The translations under genes were made by a program, and so were the position numbers. DNA of 64,000 nt from Tanypteryx hageni (Eukaryota; Arthropoda; Insecta; Odonata; Petaluridae): contig CM054113.1 of the NCBI GenBank assembly GCA_028673005.1, positions 209,551,504 through 209,615,503 of the forward strand. Reading direction: 5' to 3'. Positions 59,207 through 64,000 of the stretch are shown here, piece after piece (within the stretch, counting starts at the first letter, position 1; every line of letters begins with the position of its first letter). The notes beneath the pieces were generated by a model, which made no database searches, was not told the DNA's origin, and saw only the letters and a list, made by a program, of their open reading frames with translations.

Positions 59207-59283
59207 GCACTGGTGGTGTAGTGGTTAGCGTGTCGGCTTTCTATTGCAAAGTTCGGGGGTTCAAACCCTTCGAATGGAGGTTT
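59207..59283 (+). other. tRNA-like 5' head of the LINE insertion
   Basis: The segment GCACTGGTGGTGTAGTGG carries a good A box and GGGGGTTCAAACCCTTC a good B box, at tRNA-like spacing. A T stem with G-U pairs and a TTCAAAC T loop can be drawn. The anticodon stem and acceptor do not pair well, so it is tRNA-derived rather than a tRNA gene. TTTT follows directly, a potential Pol III stop, and then an A-run. Confidence 0.65.
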
Positions 59284-59494
59284 TATTTAAAAAAAAAAAC
59301 TATCATCAGTGCCTGGCAGTAGGCAGCAGTACTGTCAGTATGGTATAGAGCCGAAAACAAATGATGTTGGTTGGGTCTATATCCAATACAGCTGTAGGCG
59401 TGATCAGGACGATTTGAACGGCTACAGTACTGCGATGTGGAAAGCAAGAGGGAAACTACCACATTACAATCCCTAGTAAAGATGGTTGGACAAT

Positions 59495-62155
59495 ATGAGT
59501 TCTCTCGAGGTAAAACAATCCGGAGGTAAAATAGTCCCCCAATCGGATCTCCGGGCGGGGACTGCCTTGAGGAAAACATTTGTCGAAAGTAAATTACGAA
59601 TAGGGACTTGGAACGTAAGAACTATGAGAAAGGCAGGAAAGCTAGAGAACTTGAAAGAAGAAATGAGAAGAAATAGAGTTGACATTATAGGGCTAAGCGA
59701 AACTAGATGGGAGGGAGAAGGACAGTTCGACTCGGAAGAATTCACGGTAGTTTATTCTGGAGGAAATAGTGGGGAAAGGGGAGTAGCTCTGGTACTTAGG
59801 AAAGATATGATGAAAAGCGTGACAAAGATAATAGCAACGAACGATAGACTGATGGCAATAAAGCTAAAAGCAGTCCCAGTGGACATGCTGATAATCCAGG
59901 TATATATGCCAACGTCAGCTCATGACGATGAAGAAATAGATGAGATCTATGAGCAAATTAATGAAATTTACGAAGAAGACGGAAGAGGAAAGGTAAACTG
60001 CATAATAATGGGAGATTGGAACAGCATAGTCGGAGAAGGACAGGAAGAAAATGTTGTCGGGCAATACGGACTTGGGAAGAGAAATCGAGGAGGGGAGAAA
60101 TTCGTAGAATTCTGCATCAATAATGACCTTGTAGTGACTAATACATGGTTCAAAAACCATAAACGAAGGTTATACACATGGAAAAGCCCAGGAGATAGAA
60201 TGAGATGCCAAATAGATTACATCCTTGTAAAACAAAGATTCAGGAACAGCATAAAGAACGCCAAGGCATTGCAAGGAGCAGACATTGATTCAGATCACAG
60301 CCTTCTAATACTTGACGTGAGTACAAAGCTCAAACAAATAAGAAAAACGAGAAGAGAAAGACAGACCTGGGACCTAGAAAAACTGAAAGAAAGGCAGGAT
60401 GTAGTCAGCATGAAGTTGGAAGATAACCTAAGAAAGTTGGAAAACAAACCGAAGACCGTCGATATAGAATGGGATGAAATTAAAACCAGTATCAAGGATA
60501 CCTTGGATAAAGAGATTGGAAAACAAGAGAAGAAAATCAGAAAACCATGGATCACGAAGGAAATGCTGGAGAAAATGGATGAGAGACGAAAATGGAAAAA
60601 CGTTAACAGTGAAGAAGGTAGAGCCAACTATAGGCGTATAAACAATGAGTTGAGAAGGGTAACAGATAAAGCTAGAGAAAATTGGCTAAAAGGAAAATGT
60701 GATGAAATAGAACAAATGGAGAAATTAGGACGGTACGATATGATGTACGCTAGGGCACTGGAATTAGAAGATAAGAAGTCTAATGGAATTTGTGGTAAAG
60801 GAATTATGAATACGGATGGGAAGATAGTCTCAGAAACAAAGGATGTAGCACAGGTATGGGAAGAATACATTAAGGAATTATACAGCAAACAGACAGGAGC
60901 GGCAAAAATAGAACTGGAAAATGAGGAAAACATTGAAGAAGACAACTTAGGACCAAGTATTATGGAGAGCGAAGTAGAAAAAGCGATAGTGGAACTTAAG
61001 AAGGGGAAAGCCACGGGCAGCGATGGAATACCGGCTGAGATACTTAAAGTCATAGGATCAGAAGGACTAAAAGCGATCACGAAATTAATTAATAAGATTT
61101 ACGACACGGGAGAGTGGCCTCAGGATTTCCTAGAAGTAACAATGATCCCTCTAAAGAAGAAGCCAAAGGCAATGCAGTGTAAAGATTACAGAACTATAAG
61201 CCTTCTGTCACACACATCCAAGATCATCACGAGGATTCTTAATAAAAGGCTGGAGAAAAAGGCAGAAGAAATAATAGGGGAAGATCAATTCGGTTTCAGA
61301 AAAGGACGAGGAACTAGAGATGCTATAGGAGTAGTTAGAATCATATCAGAAAGGGCAATAGAATACAGTCAAGATATCTGCGCATGTTTCGTAGACTGGC
61401 AGAAGGCCTTTGATAGAGTAAATTGGGTAAAGTTGATGAAGATATTAAAGGATATAGGTGTAGACTGGAAAGACAGGAGACTGATTAGGAATCTATTTGA
61501 GAATCAAGTTGTAAAGGTCAGGTTTGAGAATGTGGACACCTGCGGAATAAATATCGGTAGAGGAGTAAGACAAGGCTGCTGCCTATCGCCAACCCTATTC
61601 AATATATATGGAGAAAGCCTAATGCAAGAAGCTTTAGAAGGCACAGGGGATTTCAAAATTGGAGGAAGGATTATAAGAACAGTAAAATACGCAGATGATC
61701 AAGTACTTCTAGCAAGAAAGGAAGAGGAGCTACAAAAAATGATAAATAGACTAGTGATAACAGGTAGAAAATACGGTATGGAAATAAATACAGAAAAATC
61801 CAAGGTCATTCGAATATCGGGTAAAGAAGAGAATCTGAACATAACTATTGGGGGAAAGCCATTAGAACAAGTTTCAGAATATAAATACCTTGGAAGTATC
61901 ATAACACGAGAGGCAAAATGTACGGATGAGATCAAAACTAGAATAGGAAAAGCAAAAGCGGCTTTCAGGAGAAAGAAACAACTACTTACAGGGAATATAA
62001 GGGAAGATATCCGCAAGAAGTTGATAAAATGCTACGTATGGAGTATAGCATTGTATGGGGCAGAAACATGGACGCTAAGGAAAAATGACATCAAATACTT
62101 GGAAAGCTTTGAAATGTGGACTTGGAGGAGAATGCTGAAGATAAAGATAGGATGA
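59495..62155 (+). CDS. LINE endonuclease-reverse transcriptase, C-terminus cut by frameshift
   Basis: The first in-frame ATG (59495) opens about 886 codons; residue numbers below count from a TTG three codons earlier. Residues 37-280 are an AP-type endonuclease with GTWN (40-43), SETRWE (71-76), GDWN (176-179), IDYIL (243-247) and SDH (269-271), so all key residues are present. Residues 495-790 are the reverse transcriptase with KGKATGSDGIPAE, FVDWQKAFD (Asp 637), GVRQGCCLSPTLF and YADD (735-738). A thumb and the YKYLGSIIT and YGAETWTLR blocks follow. It nicks target DNA and copies its RNA there. The frame ends early at RRMLKIKIG by a small indel; the remaining coding sequence continues in another frame. 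Confidence 0.92.
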   Translation: MSSLEVKQSGGKIVPQSDLRAGTALRKTFVESKLRIGTWNVRTMRKAGKLENLKEEMRRNRVDIIGLSETRWEGEGQFDSEEFTVVYSGGNSGERGVALVLRKDMMKSVTKIIATNDRLMAIKLKAVPVDMLIIQVYMPTSAHDDEEIDEIYEQINEIYEEDGRGKVNCIIMGDWNSIVGEGQEENVVGQYGLGKRNRGGEKFVEFCINNDLVVTNTWFKNHKRRLYTWKSPGDRMRCQIDYILVKQRFRNSIKNAKALQGADIDSDHSLLILDVSTKLKQIRKTRRERQTWDLEKLKERQDVVSMKLEDNLRKLENKPKTVDIEWDEIKTSIKDTLDKEIGKQEKKIRKPWITKEMLEKMDERRKWKNVNSEEGRANYRRINNELRRVTDKARENWLKGKCDEIEQMEKLGRYDMMYARALELEDKKSNGICGKGIMNTDGKIVSETKDVAQVWEEYIKELYSKQTGAAKIELENEENIEEDNLGPSIMESEVEKAIVELKKGKATGSDGIPAEILKVIGSEGLKAITKLINKIYDTGEWPQDFLEVTMIPLKKKPKAMQCKDYRTISLLSHTSKIITRILNKRLEKKAEEIIGEDQFGFRKGRGTRDAIGVVRIISERAIEYSQDICACFVDWQKAFDRVNWVKLMKILKDIGVDWKDRRLIRNLFENQVVKVRFENVDTCGINIGRGVRQGCCLSPTLFNIYGESLMQEALEGTGDFKIGGRIIRTVKYADDQVLLARKEEELQKMINRLVITGRKYGMEINTEKSKVIRISGKEENLNITIGGKPLEQVSEYKYLGSIITREAKCTDEIKTRIGKAKAAFRRKKQLLTGNIREDIRKKLIKCYVWSIALYGAETWTLRKNDIKYLESFEMWTWRRMLKIKIG

Positions 62156-62421
62156 AAAACGATGAAGTGCTACGAAGAATAGGAGAGAAGCGAATGATTA
62201 TACAGACTATCAGAAAGAGGAAGGCTAACTGGGTTGGACATTACCTGAGGAGAGAGAGTATGATTAAAGACGTGTTAGAAGGAAAACTAGATGGGAAAAG
62301 GGAAAGAGGTAGGAAAAGGTTTCAGCTGATAGACGATTTGAAAGGGAAAGAGAGTTATCAAGATATAAAGAGGACAGCGGAAAATAGGAGTATATGGAGA
62401 ACCAGGTTTAACCATGAATAA
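62149..62421 (+). pseudogene. Frame-shifted C-terminal remainder of the LINE protein
   Basis: About 90 codons continue in a different frame immediately after the early stop: NDEVLRRIGEKR, NWVGHYLRRES, GKRERGRKRFQL, then a stop after FNHE. Proteins of this LINE group end in such a helical segment with a GH-x-x-R block and a basic RGR stretch, so this is the native tail disconnected by one small indel near 62145-62155. Confidence 0.8.
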
Positions 62422-62475
62422 TCACGGACCTGTCTACGGACAGACTACCTATGATGATGATGAAGGAATAATATA

Positions 62476-64000
62476 ATTGTAGTATTTTGATTATTAATCG
62501 AATCTACACCAAATGTATTTAATGATGGAAAATAATTTATTTCATTTAGGAAAATTAGCACATGATTTATGAAAACTTGAAATAATATGGTACTCTTAAA
62601 CAATAAATGTGTAAGAATAAATAGTATATTTTCTTTGAATTACTTATTGAAAAAATTAATTAATTACAATTTAAATTTTTATTCCATTAACATTGAGAAA
62701 TAAAAATCACAGAACTGCAAATAATAGTTTCACAATACGTATTAACTGAGGTTAGTTGATACGAACCTGAGGGAATCATATTTGACTGGATAAAGAATGG
62801 TCTATTGCGCATGTAGCCAACATTGGGTGCCAATGAGATGTCTGCTGCGATGATCGTTACCTATTGTAAGCAAACTCGACTATCATTAATGAGTTCACTT
62901 TGTGGAATCTATTCATGATAGAAATAAAAATCAGTTATGTATCTTCCACAACGGTAATATAACATGACCAGTAGCACTATGATTGTATTTATTTTTATCA
63001 AGATACATAATTGATTTTTATTTCTATCATGAGAAAATGATGATGCTACGATTGTAGCAAAACTGGTCGCATTATGTTAAAATTGTGGAGGATACATAGT
63101 TGATTTTTATTTCAACTGTTTTGGAGAGAACCATTTAACGTTCTCATGGTACATTTTTGTTTATATTCATGCTTATTCGTATTTCCAGTTTCAGCCACAT
63201 GTTGTAATTACAATCAGTGGTTAAAAAATGGTCCATTCATGCTGCGCTTTGAACTCGAGGGAAAAATATCTCCGAGATTGTGTTGTAACATTGTGTGAGT
63301 AGTGGGTTTTCTCTATGGAGTGTATATCCATTATTTGAAATCCAATCTAATTTCATTGTTTATTGCTTGCAAATGTATGCAGTTAACCATACAATGTAAA
63401 TTAGCATTTAAACTGATGAAATCCATGTCATTATTTTGTGAACGGAATAATAAATAAATTGTTATTATTAAGTAAACATCAGCAGTTTTAATCATTAACA
63501 GGTAAGGTATATTGTAGTTAGTTGATTCAAATTTCTGAACTAAAAATAGTTGATATATATTTATGAACTTAAGTTAGTTAATGCAAATTAAAACTTCTCA
63601 ACAAACCAACAAAAAATTTTGAATAAAATGATTGAAAAATATAAATTCAGGTTTCCCTCTCTTAATGCAGGTTTGCTTTATGCATATTCGCTATTATGCG
63701 ACAAACTTATTGCTTCCTGAATTTCTTTTTATGCGTCTTTGATTCGCTCTTATGCAGTTATGCGGCCAGTACAATAAAAATGCAAGAAAGTTCTTCACTG
63801 CACCACAAGGCAACCATTCAGTCTCTCATTGTCTCTTATGCCATGCGTTTTATTACTACAGTAAAAGAGATGAGAGTGGAGTGGAGATGAGAGGGAGATT
63901 TTGTGTCATACTGTTTGAGCATGCTTGAGAAGGTTTGTCTATTGAACATTTTTATTTAGACCACATATGGTGTTTGGTTCGGGTCAATAAACCCATCCCA
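62476..64000. other. AT-rich sequence right of the LINE, no exon found
   Basis: This is presumed intron of the ORP gene. No frame resembles the expected next ORD block. Apart from the foldback at 62915-63120 nothing was recognised. Confidence 0.4.
62915..63120. repeat. Foldback repeat with about 58-bp arms
   Basis: GAAATAAAAATCAGTTATGT, ATCTTCCACAACGGTAATAT and AACATGACCAGT on the left pair with the reverse complement of the right side (ACTGGTCGCATTATGTTAAA to GATTTTTATTTCAAC). An additional inner copy of the ATAAAAATCA(A)TTATGTATC block lies inverted at about 62999-63031. MITE-like, with no target duplication identified. Confidence 0.65.

Larger units (their letters stand above)
59206..62462 (+). 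mobile_element. RTE-like LINE with tRNA-like head, 13-bp target duplication
   Basis: The insertion is bracketed by the perfect direct repeat AAGGAATAATATA (59193-59205 and 62463-62475). Inside the bracket, in order, are a tRNA-like sequence (59207-59281), TTTTATTT and an 11-A run (59288-59298), a 5' leader, one long ORF with endonuclease and reverse transcriptase, and a 3' end with the short repeat (ATG)n. A simple-repeat 3' tail and a single ORF with an AP-type endonuclease fit the RTE/BovB side of the LINEs. The near-intact ORF suggests a young copy. It sits in the ORP intron in sense orientation. Confidence 0.85.

Noticed and set aside
63190..63300. Acceptor-like TATTTCCAG followed by an open stretch, considered as the next ORP exon
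   Set aside because: The translation lacks the expected EQVSHHPP block in any frame.

Overview
The window looks like a piece of a large, transposon-rich invertebrate genome, most likely an arthropod. It is AT-rich, has introns with GT/AG borders, carries long simple-sequence tracts, and holds animal DNA transposons (hAT, mariner/IS630), an RTE-like LINE and tRNA-derived repeats. There are no operons or other bacterial features. A 500-base run of N at 28929-29428 is a scaffold gap.

The only host protein-coding gene I can support is on the + strand at the right: two exons (57169-57379 and 58050-58159) of an oxysterol-binding-protein-related protein (ORP1/ORP2 group). They encode the start of the lipid-binding ORD domain. 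The rest of the domain is not in the window and probably lies to the right. A CpG-rich promoter-like block at about 48.2-48.95 kb contains a start codon in good context, followed by a GT donor whose splice phase fits the first ORD exon. It is a candidate first exon of this gene.

Layout: 0-7 kb, short duplications, an eroded IS630/mariner-type transposase, a hAT MITE and a hairpin MITE, otherwise unique sequence. 7.3-10.9 kb, pyrimidine tracts with a tRNA-type SINE. 11-16 kb, nothing recognisable. 16.06-16.43 kb, a near-perfect palindrome with a tRNA-like Pol III unit in each arm. 16.5-18.5 kb, repeat fragments. 19-25.7 kb, a CpG-richer stretch with a 12-bp minisatellite. 25.7-26.6 kb, an almost pure CT tract. 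27.16-27.53 kb, a deleted mariner. 28.0-28.4 kb, a C-rich minisatellite. 29.4-38.8 kb, no recognisable gene. 38.87-42.46 kb, a nested array of direct and inverted copies of one repeat, itself built from about 145-bp modules. 43.9-46.88 kb, a full-length hAT element with a perfect 8-bp target duplication. 47-56 kb, several more MITEs and a deleted hAT of another subfamily. 57-58.2 kb, the ORP exons. 58.2-64 kb, the following intron, with a relic hAT transposase and a nearly intact RTE-like LINE.

The most notable structures are: (1) the LINE at 59206-62462, whose 13-bp target duplication encloses a tRNA-like head plus A-run, so head and LINE were inserted together; (2) the tRNA-bearing palindrome; (3) the 38.9-42.5 kb nested array; (4) the hAT element, whose coding breaks fall mainly in homopolymers. 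All assignments come from reading motifs and repeats by eye; no database search was run.
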